This document shows positions 51,801-59,781 of a DNA stretch of 64,000 nucleotides, piece after piece; within the stretch, counting starts at the first letter, position 1, and every line of letters starts with the position of its first letter. A program made the translations under genes and the position numbers. Source of the stretch: Halococcus agarilyticus (GTDB lineage: Archaea; Halobacteriota; Halobacteria; Halobacteriales; Halococcaceae); assembly GCF_000334895.1 (NCBI RefSeq), contig NZ_BAFM01000002.1:225783-289782 (forward strand), in the 5' to 3' direction. The notes below the pieces were generated by a model. It ran no database searches and was not told where the DNA came from. It saw only the letters and a program-made list of their open reading frames with translations.

Positions 51801-52070
51801 ATGAGCACGGACCCACTCGAACGGGCGGACTCGCCGTCCGAGCGGGAGGCGATTCTCGGGATTTTGGCCGATCAGATCCGCGAGATCGACGATCGCCTCG
51901 ACGACGAAGTCGACCCCAACGATCTCGAAGCCCAGCGGATGCAGGTGAAATGGACCCGGACGCTCGGCTATCTCGCCGGGCAGTATCGCAAGCTCATGAA
52001 AGACACCGACATCGACGAGCTCGAAGAGGACGTCGAGTTGCTCGAGACGGTGGCCGGACTGGACGAGTGA
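51801..52070 (+). CDS. Small acidic coiled-coil protein
   Basis: The 89-residue protein is very acidic and probably helical throughout. It contains ILADQIREIDDRLDDEVDPND, RMQVKWTRTLGYLAGQYRKLM and a final EELEEDVELLE-like helix. It resembles short accessory proteins found in haloarchaeal plasmids and proviruses next to the family of the following gene. The stop codon overlaps the ATG of the next gene (TGATG), so the two were translationally coupled. Its function is unknown. Confidence 0.65.
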   Translation: MSTDPLERADSPSEREAILGILADQIREIDDRLDDEVDPNDLEAQRMQVKWTRTLGYLAGQYRKLMKDTDIDELEEDVELLETVAGLDE

Positions 52071-52717
52071 TGACGAAACAAAGCGTCGAAAACGATATCG
52101 AGGAGTTGAGCGAGGAAGTCCTTGGGGAGCTCTCGCACGACGAGCGATTGGCGGTGCTCCTCTAGGCGGGGGCGAAGGGCAAGGAGGGCTGGCGGGAGCG
52201 ATTGGCCGAGACGGCCCCACGGGCCACCTACAAGCAGATGGAGGTGGGCCTGACGCGTCGCGTGACGGTCGCGTATACGATAGGACAGATAGCGACCGTC
52301 CATCTCCAGGGGAGTGCGCTACGGTATCTGTGGATCTCGTCGATGTTTGCGTATTCCGCACAGGTAACAGCAGTCGACGAGGAGCTGCCATCCCATCCGC
52401 TGGTTTCGATAGAGGGGGTCAATCCGACCGAGTTCCTCGTGGAGTTGTACGTTTGTACCGAAGCGTACCGGCGGTTTGCCGACGAGGAGCTGGGCGTCCC
52501 CCTCGAGACGTGGCTGTCGGGGGTGCCGGAGGGCACGTCCGTCGTTGATACCACGACCGCCATCCTCGACGCGGAGGCCGATCGACTGCAGCGGCTACAG
52601 GACGACTCGGAGCCGCTTCTCGAAGTGGCCGAGGAGCTGCCGGATGATTTCGACGCCGCGATCGACGAGCGTTATACGATCTTTTCGGCGTTATACGACG
52701 ACGTCCTTAGTACGTAA
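52070..52717 (+). pseudogene. Accessory-element gene interrupted by an in-frame amber codon
   Basis: Reading from ATG 52070 gives MTKQSVENDIEELSEEVLG, then LSHDERLAVLL, then TAG at 52163-52165 (codon 32). The same frame continues without any further stop as AGAKGKEGWRERLAETAPRATY and on to codon 216, with good acidic composition and predicted helices. A C-to-T change of CAG would explain the TAG. The downstream part could restart at ATG 52202, giving 171 residues. Haloarchaea are not known to decode TAG as pyrrolysine. Confidence 0.75.
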
Positions 52718-52794
52718 CGGGGCGCTCGAAGCATCGGTTTTCGCGTCCGGTGGTCCGTCCGCGGTGTATCGCCGGCGGGTGTGCGCTGGCTGTC

Positions 52795-55689
52795 TCAGGT
52801 CGCCACCGCGTCCGGTGGCGCTCCGATCTCGACGGCGGAGATGGGATCGACTGAGTGGGCTCCGGTCCGATCGTCGGCGTGTGCAGCGTTCCCGAGAGTG
52901 ACGGTGGTGTCGCCATCGCTATCGTGGTGTGCTGGGACGGGCTTGTGGGACCGACTCGCTGCCGCTGTGTCACCTTCCGCTTTGCTTTTGACTGGACCAG
53001 CACGTAGGCCGTCGGGATCGAGATCGGACACGGTCTCGTGGCGGCACTCCCTCCCGACGGAGTGAACGAACGAGTACCCGTCGGTATCGACTGTTCTCGA
53101 GCGCTCGATATGGGCTCGGGGTGACCGTGGGATGAACCAGGCCGTCCATTTCCTGTGGCCGCCGTTGCCGGTGGGTTCGACCACCCCGAGTGTGGCCAAT
53201 TCGCCGATGTTGCGGTCGTATGAGGCTGTGGCAATGCCTGCACGGTCGACGATCGCCGACCGGCCGAGCGGCTCGTCGGCGACGAGCAGCGTCTTGAGGA
53301 CTTTCTGCATCGTCGGTGGGAGCGTGGGCACGAGTCGTTCGGCGGGCAGCTGTGTGAGCGCGTACGCGACGTCTGTGGGCGATAGTGTCGCTGCCGGTGT
53401 GCGAGCACGCGCCATCGCGAGCAATGCTTCGGCGAGCGCATACGGCGAGCAACGGCCCGGTTCCGTCCCGAGTGTCGCCGTGGCCAGTCGGACGATGGTG
53501 CGTCGGTCAGCAGGTTCGAGCGCGAATCCTTTCTGCGCTGCCTGTCGGTCGAGTACCTGTCGAAGGGCGGCGTAGCTGTTGCCCTCGACGACCGGAATCT
53601 CGAAGCCGACACCGCGTTTGGTACCCTCTTGGATGGCCTCGCGAACGTCGCTCGCTTTCGTGGCGATGGCCGACTCGATATCGTTCCGGAACGTGGTCGT
53701 GGACGGCCCCGAAATCACCCACGAGGCGGTGAGCTCCGCGCTTGGGTCGTCATCGAACGCGTAGCCAAGGCGGTGTTTGAGCTTGTCGACGCGCTGTTCG
53801 TACAGCAGTCGATAAACCGAATGGACGCCGTAGGCGGCGTTTTTCGGCACGGTGTGTTTGAAGAAGTCACAAAAGTCGCGATAGCGCTGTGTACCCGCCT
53901 GTAGCTGGGCGGTGTCGGGGACGCGGAGATGGATCGTGAGATCGATGTCGCTGGCGTGGTAGAGCTGGGTTGCCGACGCGAGCAGGCCGTGGGTGTCCCG
54001 ACAGAGGTCGCTCCAGGCGTCGGTGTCGTCGCGATCGAGGTCGCTCAGTCGTGCGAGGAGTTGACGACGGACCGCGCTGTAGCGTTCGCGCAGACCCTTG
54101 TAGTCGTGTTCGTCCGCACCGAACCAGCCGACCTGTGCGCCGAGCCGGAGGATGTCCTCGATGGAGCTGTCGAGTGTGCCCTCGTACAGCGCATCAAGGT
54201 CCTCGCCGACGGTGGCTGGCGTGAGTACCGTCTCGAACATGGCTTCGCTGAGTAAGGCGTTCGTGATCCGTACCAACGTGGGGAGTGCGCCACCCCACTG
54301 GACGACGACCTGGGCATGCTCGTCGACACAGCTGACGTAGCTCACCTCGCCGTCCTCGAACGGTTGGGTCGGCTCGTCGACGACCGTGACGCCCTTACAG
54401 CGTTGCCCGGCACGAAGTCGTTCGTGCATTGCCCGCGCGTCGAGGCGACCATCGGGCCCATCGAGCCACTGGACGTAGCCGTGTTCGTCGGCCGTACCAG
54501 TGTCCGCGAGCCATTCCTCGGCGGTGGGCGCACTCTTGGGGACCGTCGGCGGGGAATGGTGCGTTGACGACTCGGTGTCGTCGGTGTGGTCCGCGTCGGT
54601 GCCGTCGTTGGTGGCGGGGGTGATCCCCTTGTCACGGTCGCCACGACACACTACACTTGTTGGATCGTGATAGGTGCCAGTACGATCGCTCGCAAAGTGC
54701 GATTGGTCGGGATGGTGGGCCCGGCCGTCCGGGCCGAGCAGTGCTTTGGCGGCCGCGCCGGTCTCGGTGAGCGTGACGGTGTTGGACGTCGGCCGGCTGT
54801 CGGTCGCCACGAGGCCGTGCTCGTCGGCGAGTTCGCGGATGTACCGGTCGATGGTGCCCGGCGCGAGATCGATCCCGGGATCGGCTTTGAGAGCGCAGAC
54901 CTCGCGCTTGTTGTCGGGCGAGAGCGCTTCGAGAACGGTGCGTCGACCACCGTCGGGATTGAACTGGGCGATGGTCGTCCACGCTTCGCGGCGGGTTCGC
55001 TTGCTCGTCTCCCCGGGCACTGTCTGCCCCCACCCATCCCGCGGCTCGGTAAGACAGTACTCGTCGTACCACTCCGGATGGTGTCGATCGAGGTGGTGTC
55101 TGAGCCGGGGTGAACAGACGAGGGGGAGCTCACAGATTTCACCGAACAGCGCGATGGTATCGAGTGCGCGGGCGGCGGTGCGCTCGTCGCCGACGCTCGT
55201 CCACGCCGGCCCGTCGAGGACGAGGCCGACCGTAGGTTGGGTCGTAGCTTGTTCCAGGAGGGGGACGATCGTCTCGTCGAGTATCTCCAGGCCGGAGTTC
55301 AGCGCATCCCGGCCGGTGCCGACGGTGGTGAGCTCCGCTGTGAGTTCGTCGTATTGGGCTCGCTCCCGCTCGTCGAGCGCGTCGGGATCGACGCCTGCGT
55401 ACTGGAGTGCATACCGGGTGATCGCTTCGGGGTAGGTACTGCTCCACGTACCGATGTCGTACCGTTGGTGGAGCACCTCCCGAGCGAACAATCGTGGCCG
55501 GTTGTCACTGAGGATCTGTGGGTCGTGTTCGTGGGCGAGCTCACGAACCGTGCGGGCGGCCGTCGGGAGGAGTATCTCTTGGAGGTCCGGCAGCCACTCG
55601 CTCGCGCGTGGCCCCACGGAGCGGACGGTGGGCGCTGTCGAGGGGCGATGGCTGGCGCTCCTGCCGGGTGTGACGAGCGAGACGCCCAC
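52795..55689 (-). CDS. 964-residue accessory protein with C-terminal winged helix
   Basis: The very large protein starts with GTG 55689, three bases after the stop of the preceding gene. An early helical region (WLPDLQEILLPTAARTVREL) and a helix-turn-helix-like part near residues 260-310 (TIDRYIRELADEHGLVATD) are visible. A long central helical domain leads to a C-terminal winged helix (VLKTLLVADEPLGRSAIVD, ASYDRNIGELATLGVVEPT). No Walker or nuclease motif is evident. It resembles uncharacterised proteins of haloarchaeal integrative elements and may be a replication or transcription factor of the element. Confidence 0.65.
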   Translation of the reverse strand: MGVSLVTPGRSASHRPSTAPTVRSVGPRASEWLPDLQEILLPTAARTVRELAHEHDPQILSDNRPRLFAREVLHQRYDIGTWSSTYPEAITRYALQYAGVDPDALDERERAQYDELTAELTTVGTGRDALNSGLEILDETIVPLLEQATTQPTVGLVLDGPAWTSVGDERTAARALDTIALFGEICELPLVCSPRLRHHLDRHHPEWYDEYCLTEPRDGWGQTVPGETSKRTRREAWTTIAQFNPDGGRRTVLEALSPDNKREVCALKADPGIDLAPGTIDRYIRELADEHGLVATDSRPTSNTVTLTETGAAAKALLGPDGRAHHPDQSHFASDRTGTYHDPTSVVCRGDRDKGITPATNDGTDADHTDDTESSTHHSPPTVPKSAPTAEEWLADTGTADEHGYVQWLDGPDGRLDARAMHERLRAGQRCKGVTVVDEPTQPFEDGEVSYVSCVDEHAQVVVQWGGALPTLVRITNALLSEAMFETVLTPATVGEDLDALYEGTLDSSIEDILRLGAQVGWFGADEHDYKGLRERYSAVRRQLLARLSDLDRDDTDAWSDLCRDTHGLLASATQLYHASDIDLTIHLRVPDTAQLQAGTQRYRDFCDFFKHTVPKNAAYGVHSVYRLLYEQRVDKLKHRLGYAFDDDPSAELTASWVISGPSTTTFRNDIESAIATKASDVREAIQEGTKRGVGFEIPVVEGNSYAALRQVLDRQAAQKGFALEPADRRTIVRLATATLGTEPGRCSPYALAEALLAMARARTPAATLSPTDVAYALTQLPAERLVPTLPPTMQKVLKTLLVADEPLGRSAIVDRAGIATASYDRNIGELATLGVVEPTGNGGHRKWTAWFIPRSPRAHIERSRTVDTDGYSFVHSVGRECRHETVSDLDPDGLRAGPVKSKAEGDTAAASRSHKPVPAHHDSDGDTTVTLGNAAHADDRTGAHSVDPISAVEIGAPPDAVAT

Positions 55690-55692
55690 TAG

Positions 55693-56079
55693 TTAGTGGG
55701 TGCCGTCGTCTGGACCGGCGTAATCGAGCACGGCCTCGTGGCCGTCCGCGGCATCGAAGACGAGTCGATGGTCCTGGGCCGCGGCGTCACCGCGGATCGT
55801 CAGTCGACCGGCGACGACGAGCTCGCACGCGCCGGCAGTGGGCGTCGTGATCGTGCCGTGGTCGGGGAGACACTGCCGGCAGTAGGTCGCAGCCGCGGTC
55901 CAGCGGGCCTCGTCCGAGAGGCGATGCGCTCGGAGCGCGACGTCGCTGGCCTCGCCGATCGAACGGTGACACGACGAACACTGTGCGAGCGGCCCGACAC
56001 CGACCTCGATTCCCGAGAGTGCCTGTTGTGGGGTAGTCGAGATGGTGGTGACAGTGTGTTCGGCTTCGTGGGCTGTCAT
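55693..56079 (-). CDS. Zinc-ribbon protein of the HNH operon
   Basis: The 128-residue protein has two cysteine pairs, CSSC near residue 34 and CRQC near residue 68, with a His-rich segment between them. This arrangement suits one structural zinc site. The C-terminal half is beta-rich (ACELVVAGRLTIRG, HRLVFDAADGHEAVLDYAG). It starts at ATG 56079, overlapping the 55-residue gene by 4 bases, and ends 3 bases before the GTG of the 964-residue gene. The function is unknown but translational coupling links it to its neighbours. Confidence 0.62.
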   Translation of the reverse strand: MTAHEAEHTVTTISTTPQQALSGIEVGVGPLAQCSSCHRSIGEASDVALRAHRLSDEARWTAAATYCRQCLPDHGTITTPTAGACELVVAGRLTIRGDAAAQDHRLVFDAADGHEAVLDYAGPDDGTH

Positions 56080-56243
56080 CGCAGACACCCCGACAGCGTC
56101 GTTCCCGTCGTGTCGTCGTGGACGAGCGTGCCGGTGCGCCCACAGCACTGGCACTCGTAGGCCTCGAACGCACCGCCGTCGCCGTAGGGCTGGCTCGTGA
56201 TGATGAGATCGAGGGCACCGCATTGACACCGAAGGCCAGTCAT
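56076..56243 (-). CDS. 55-residue zinc-ribbon protein
   Basis: This very small protein has CQCG near its start and CQCCG after a short beta region, so four or more cysteines could bind one zinc ion. It ends with TGTLVHDDTTG and a short tail. Both ends overlap neighbouring genes by 4 bases (ATGA), which supports it as a real gene despite its size. It probably helps bind nucleic acid or a partner protein of the operon. Confidence 0.62.
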   Translation of the reverse strand: MTGLRCQCGALDLIITSQPYGDGGAFEAYECQCCGRTGTLVHDDTTGTTLSGCLR

Positions 56244-56683
56244 CTGAATCGTCCCTGTGAATCGCGCGCTCTCGAACGAGCATGGAGCGATTTGTGCTGT
56301 GCCTCGTCCATGACGTCGAGATTCCACTCGACATTGAGCCACGGAATCGGCCGCTTGTGGTGGACATGCTTGTCCGCGACCGTTTCGAAGCCGAACCATG
56401 CGACAGCTGCGAGCCGGTGGACGCTCACGGTGTACTGATTGTCGCCTACTCGCACGCCCCACGCTTCGTAGCCATTGCTGCGGGTGCGGTAGTGTGTCGG
56501 GCGTCGTTTCTGGTAATCGCCGGCGACAGCTCGGCTATCACGTCGCGGGATATCGAGCCGTATCATGTTCTTCCGCACTGGGTGGTACGTGCAGCCGAGT
56601 TCGTCGGCGACTTGGCTCAGTGACAAGCCACGCTCCCAGTATAGCTCGCGGAGTAGCTCTTCGTCTTCCCACGGTTTCGTCAT
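56240..56683 (-). CDS. HNH endonuclease-like protein with N-terminal helix-turn-helix
   Basis: The 147-residue protein has a helix-turn-helix (LLRELYWERGLSLSQVADELG, then YHPVRKNMIRLDIPRR). An NUMOD4/HNH-type nuclease part follows, with YTVSVHRLAAVAWFGFE, the HHKRPIPWLN motif and a C-terminal HKSLHARSRA. This layout is found in viral and homing-type nucleases that cut DNA near the recognition site. ATG 56683 is supported by GGAGGGATC about 8 bases upstream. It is the first of four coupled genes. Its presence fits a mobile element. Confidence 0.75.
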   Translation of the reverse strand: MTKPWEDEELLRELYWERGLSLSQVADELGCTYHPVRKNMIRLDIPRRDSRAVAGDYQKRRPTHYRTRSNGYEAWGVRVGDNQYTVSVHRLAAVAWFGFETVADKHVHHKRPIPWLNVEWNLDVMDEAQHKSLHARSRARDSQGRFR

Positions 56684-56808
56684 TACTGATCCCTCCCGAC
56701 GAGTACTGGTTGGAGCGTCCACTCGTCGTCTGGAGTCGTATCGATGCGTCGGTCACTGCCGCTAGATTCAAGAGCGGCTGGTTCCCATCGTGACATGCTT
56801 CCTCTCTC

Positions 56809-56870
56809 GGAAGCGCGGGGTCAGCGTCCTAGCGCTGGTCCCGGTAATTTCTCCGGGCGGTCCCGCGCTC
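56809..56870. repeat. Nested inverted repeats forming a possible three-way junction
   Basis: A closing stem GCGCGGG (56813-56819) with CCCGCGC (56862-56868) encloses two hairpins. They are CAGCG/CGCTG (56822-56826 with 56833-56837) and CCCGG/CCGGG (56840-56844 with 56853-56857). The 62-base element lies between the divergent HNH operon and the small regulator at 56972. It does not have a T loop and is not a tRNA. Confidence 0.55.
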
Positions 56871-56899
56871 CACATGGGGTGAATACATCCCGAAACAAT

Positions 56900-56971
56900 A
56901 AACCTATTGGTTGTAGGCTAACGCCATTAATCCGTAGGTTTTTATCACCGCTGACCAATAACCACTTGGCC
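56900..56971 (+). promoter_or_regulatory. Promoter and candidate operator of the small regulator
   Basis: TTTTTAT at about 56938-56944 sits 28 bases before ATG 56972 and is the TATA box. TATTGGT (56905-56911) and its inverted copy ACCAATA (56954-56960) flank it, an arrangement suited to repression by the dimeric protein encoded just downstream. Confidence 0.5.
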
Positions 56972-57211
56972 ATGAGCGTAGCAACAGAGCGCATGGACGC
57001 CGAAGATCTTCGAGAGGTCGATTGGCGGATTATTGATGTTCTTCGCAATGGCCGAAATAATGCACCAAATATTGCAGAGGAATTGGATTATTCACGTCAG
57101 TATATTCGTGAGCGATTGAGCCAGCTCAAACAAGCAGATATTATTGTCTCTATCGGGAGCGGTATCTATGAACTCGTGCCCGAAGAGATTCCAGATAGAG
57201 AACAACCATAG
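56972..57211 (+). CDS. Small winged-helix regulator
   Basis: The 79-residue protein is a compact winged helix: VDWRIIDVLRNGRNNAPNIAEELDYS split by its turn, then QYIRERLSQLKQADIIVSIG and a short wing YELVPEE. The recognition helix begins SRQYIRERLS. It resembles ArsR/MarR-type repressors of haloarchaeal plasmids and viruses. Base composition is clearly A+T rich. Its own promoter carries a candidate inverted repeat around the TATA box, so autoregulation is likely. Confidence 0.78.
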   Translation: MSVATERMDAEDLREVDWRIIDVLRNGRNNAPNIAEELDYSRQYIRERLSQLKQADIIVSIGSGIYELVPEEIPDREQP

Positions 57212-57348
57212 TAATACGCGTAGTCGCCACCGAAGCATCGAGACAGCGCTAGTACTTGCCCATTTTGCCTTGCTTCAGTGTGCGTCAGCCTTGCACGCTT
57301 CGTCCGTGAAACAAAGACACTAAGACGCCCTCCGGAGTTCGTTTGGCA

Positions 57349-58611
57349 ATGAGTGAGTGGGAGCACGTGGTGGTGCTGTCGGTCGACGCGCTGCGTGCGG
57401 ATCATCTCTCCTGTTATGGCTACCACCGAGAGACCTCGCCCGCCCTCAACGATCTCGCGGCGGAGTCGATCCGGTTCACCGACGCATACAGCGCGAGTTC
57501 GCACACGCGGGAGGCGGTGCCGGCGCTGCTCACCGGGGCGTATCCGGATAGCGCCGTCGACGAGGACTATCGGCTCGCAAGCGAGACGGTCGCCACGACG
57601 CTCTCGGAGCGGGGGTTTGCGACCGGCGGCTTCCACTCGAACCCGTTCGTCTCTCGGGCGTACGGCTTCGACCGCGGGTTCGACACGTTCGACGACGACC
57701 TCCACCTCGGCCAGCACCGGTTCGTGGCGCTCGCCCAGCGGGCGCTCGACAAACTGCGCAATCGCCACTACGCCCGCGCCGCGGAGATCAACGGACGGTC
57801 GCTCGACTGGATCGACTCGCTTGCGGAGGGCCAGCCGTTCTTCCTCTGGAACCACTACATGGACACCCACGGCCCGTACGAGCCACCCGCCGAGTACGCC
57901 CGGACGTATCTCGATCAGCCGGTGTCCGACGAGGATGCACAGTCGCTCTACCAGCGGGCGATCGCGGACCCGGACTCGATCACCGACGAGGAACGCGAGC
58001 AGCTAATCGATCTCTACGACGCCGAGATCCGGTACAACGACGCGGGGATCGGGGCGTTTCTCGATGCGCTCCGCGAGCGCGACCTGCTAGAGCGCTCGCT
58101 GTTGGTCGTGACAGCGGATCACGGCGATGCCTTCGGCGAACATGGCTACTACGAGCATCCACGCTACCTCCACGAGGAGCTGACGCACGTGCCGCTGCTG
58201 GTGCGACCGCCTGGTGGGGCCAGCGAGGTGGTGTCGACACCGGTGAGCACGCTCGACGTCGTGGCGACGATCGAGGACGAACTGGGTGTAGAGATCCCCT
58301 CGGAGCGAGTGTTGTTGCTCGATCCGCCAGCCGGGGAGCGAGCGGTGTTCCAGCAGGCGCGTGGGGAGGACGACGAGAGCCAGGTGCGGCGGTACGCGGT
58401 CCAGTCGGGGGCGGGGAGTTGCTTCTGCGAACGGGACCGACGGAGCGATGCGGTCGAGTTTGGCGGGGCGACCGATCGTTCGCTGCGAGGTGTGCTCGAT
58501 TCACACGTCGAGCGGCGTGTTCGTGTCGAAAACGGGGAACCGAGCGAAGCGAGTGGCACGGCCGACGGCGAGATCGAACGGCGGTTGAGTGCGTTGGGGT
58601 ACAAGGAGTAG
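57349..58611 (+). CDS. Sulfatase/alkaline-phosphatase superfamily enzyme, cytoplasmic or surface glycan-linked
   Basis: The 420-residue protein has a metal-site Asp13 in VLSVDALRADHLSCYGY. The nucleophile region is SSHTREAVPALLTG (residues 50-63), with Ser/Thr in place of the Cys of type I sulfatases. Later metal ligands are visible in VTADHGDAFGEHG. It ends with ERRLSALGYKE, a tail shared with two other superfamily members nearby. No signal peptide is seen. Without the Cys-x-Pro-x-Arg motif a formylglycine sulfatase is doubtful. A phosphatase or phosphotransferase acting on glycans is equally possible. Confidence 0.8.
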   Translation: MSEWEHVVVLSVDALRADHLSCYGYHRETSPALNDLAAESIRFTDAYSASSHTREAVPALLTGAYPDSAVDEDYRLASETVATTLSERGFATGGFHSNPFVSRAYGFDRGFDTFDDDLHLGQHRFVALAQRALDKLRNRHYARAAEINGRSLDWIDSLAEGQPFFLWNHYMDTHGPYEPPAEYARTYLDQPVSDEDAQSLYQRAIADPDSITDEEREQLIDLYDAEIRYNDAGIGAFLDALRERDLLERSLLVVTADHGDAFGEHGYYEHPRYLHEELTHVPLLVRPPGGASEVVSTPVSTLDVVATIEDELGVEIPSERVLLLDPPAGERAVFQQARGEDDESQVRRYAVQSGAGSCFCERDRRSDAVEFGGATDRSLRGVLDSHVERRVRVENGEPSEASGTADGEIERRLSALGYKE

Positions 58612-58614
58612 CCG

Positions 58615-59781
58615 ATGCGGATCGCCATGCTTCAAGACGACTGGTGGCCACGAATTGGTGGAGGGCCAGTTCACGTTCGGGAGCTCTCTATCACACTCGC
58701 GGAGGAGTTCGACCACTCTATCGACATCTACACTCGGGCGTTAGTCAAGGATGGTACTTCCCATACTGAGATACAAACATTTGCAGATGGTGCTGTTCGA
58801 TTGCATCGTCTCAAACCTTCGACGGAATATTGGAACGCTGGAGGACGCGTTGCATCGATGGGATCGCCGATTCCTCACCTTCTCTCGGAAGATTTCGATA
58901 TCGTTCATGGACACACGTTTCTCCCGGCGGTTCCGACGAGGGCCGCGGGCGCACTCACAGATGCCGCGACCGTCTTTACCGTTCACGGGACTGCTCTCAC
59001 CTCCAGGACTGGTCGTGATGAATCGGCACTCGCTCCAATCAAACGGCGGATCGAGCGACAGTTCGTGCTCGGATTCGATTACGATCACGTCATCTCCGTC
59101 AACACCGAGCACATCGGTCTGTTAGATGAACACCACACGGACGTGTCGTGCGTCCCGAACGGCGTCGATATCGACCGGTTCGATGTCGAGACCGAGCAAC
59201 GCGACGAAATCCTCTTCCTCGGTCGTCTTGCACCGAAAAAGCGCGTCAGTGATCTCATCGAAGCATACGAACGAGTGAGCGACGAATTTCCGGAAACCGA
59301 CCTCGTAATCGTCGGCTCCGGACCGAAGCGAAGCGAATTGGATGACCTCGTTGGAACGCTCGGGATTAGTGATCGCGTTCACTTCGAAGGACGTGTCTCG
59401 GATGAGGCAATACCTCGCTACTATCGCCGGGCACGATTGTTCGTCCTGCCATCCGTTTGGGAAGGGCATCCGTTGACGCTTTTGGAGGCGTGGGCGGCTG
59501 AGACGCCGGTGGTGGCAAGCGATGTCGAGGGGATTGCCGAGTTCGTCGTGCACGAGGAAACGGGCTATCTCGTCCCGTCGGAGGCTCCGAACGAACTCGC
59601 AGACGGCCTTCGCCATGCCCTATCGAACCGTACCACTGCTGAGCGATGGGCGACAAACGCACACGAACTCGTCGAGAGCGACTATTCTTGGGAAGGAGTC
59701 GCCGAACGAACGAACCAGATCTACCAACGCGTCGTGTCGAGTTCGCCAAACGATTCAACGGTGAGCCCTCACTCCATGTAA
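58615..59781 (+). CDS. Glycosyltransferase family 4
   Basis: The 388-residue GT-B enzyme begins MRIAMLQDDWWPRIGGGPVHV, with the usual family 4 glycine loop, and continues with DIVHGHTFLP. The donor-binding domain has VPNGVDIDRF, LFLGRLAPKKR and WEGHPLTLLEAWAAETPV with the catalytic-type Glu. It starts 3 bases after the sulfatase-like gene, so the two are an operon. The gene is noticeably lower in G+C than the sulfatase gene, a sign of separate origin. Its 3' end overlaps the convergent gene by 13 bases. Confidence 0.88.
   Translation: MRIAMLQDDWWPRIGGGPVHVRELSITLAEEFDHSIDIYTRALVKDGTSHTEIQTFADGAVRLHRLKPSTEYWNAGGRVASMGSPIPHLLSEDFDIVHGHTFLPAVPTRAAGALTDAATVFTVHGTALTSRTGRDESALAPIKRRIERQFVLGFDYDHVISVNTEHIGLLDEHHTDVSCVPNGVDIDRFDVETEQRDEILFLGRLAPKKRVSDLIEAYERVSDEFPETDLVIVGSGPKRSELDDLVGTLGISDRVHFEGRVSDEAIPRYYRRARLFVLPSVWEGHPLTLLEAWAAETPVVASDVEGIAEFVVHEETGYLVPSEAPNELADGLRHALSNRTTAERWATNAHELVESDYSWEGVAERTNQIYQRVVSSSPNDSTVSPHSM

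Noticed and set aside
52163..52165. Amber codon read as pyrrolysine or selenocysteine-like recoding
   Set aside because: No pyl genes are in the window, haloarchaea are not known to use pyrrolysine, and TAG is not a selenocysteine codon. A nonsense mutation is simpler.
56809..56870. tRNA gene
   Set aside because: The minus strand gives a 7-bp acceptor-like stem, but there is no T loop with TTC-A pattern and no proper anticodon arm.
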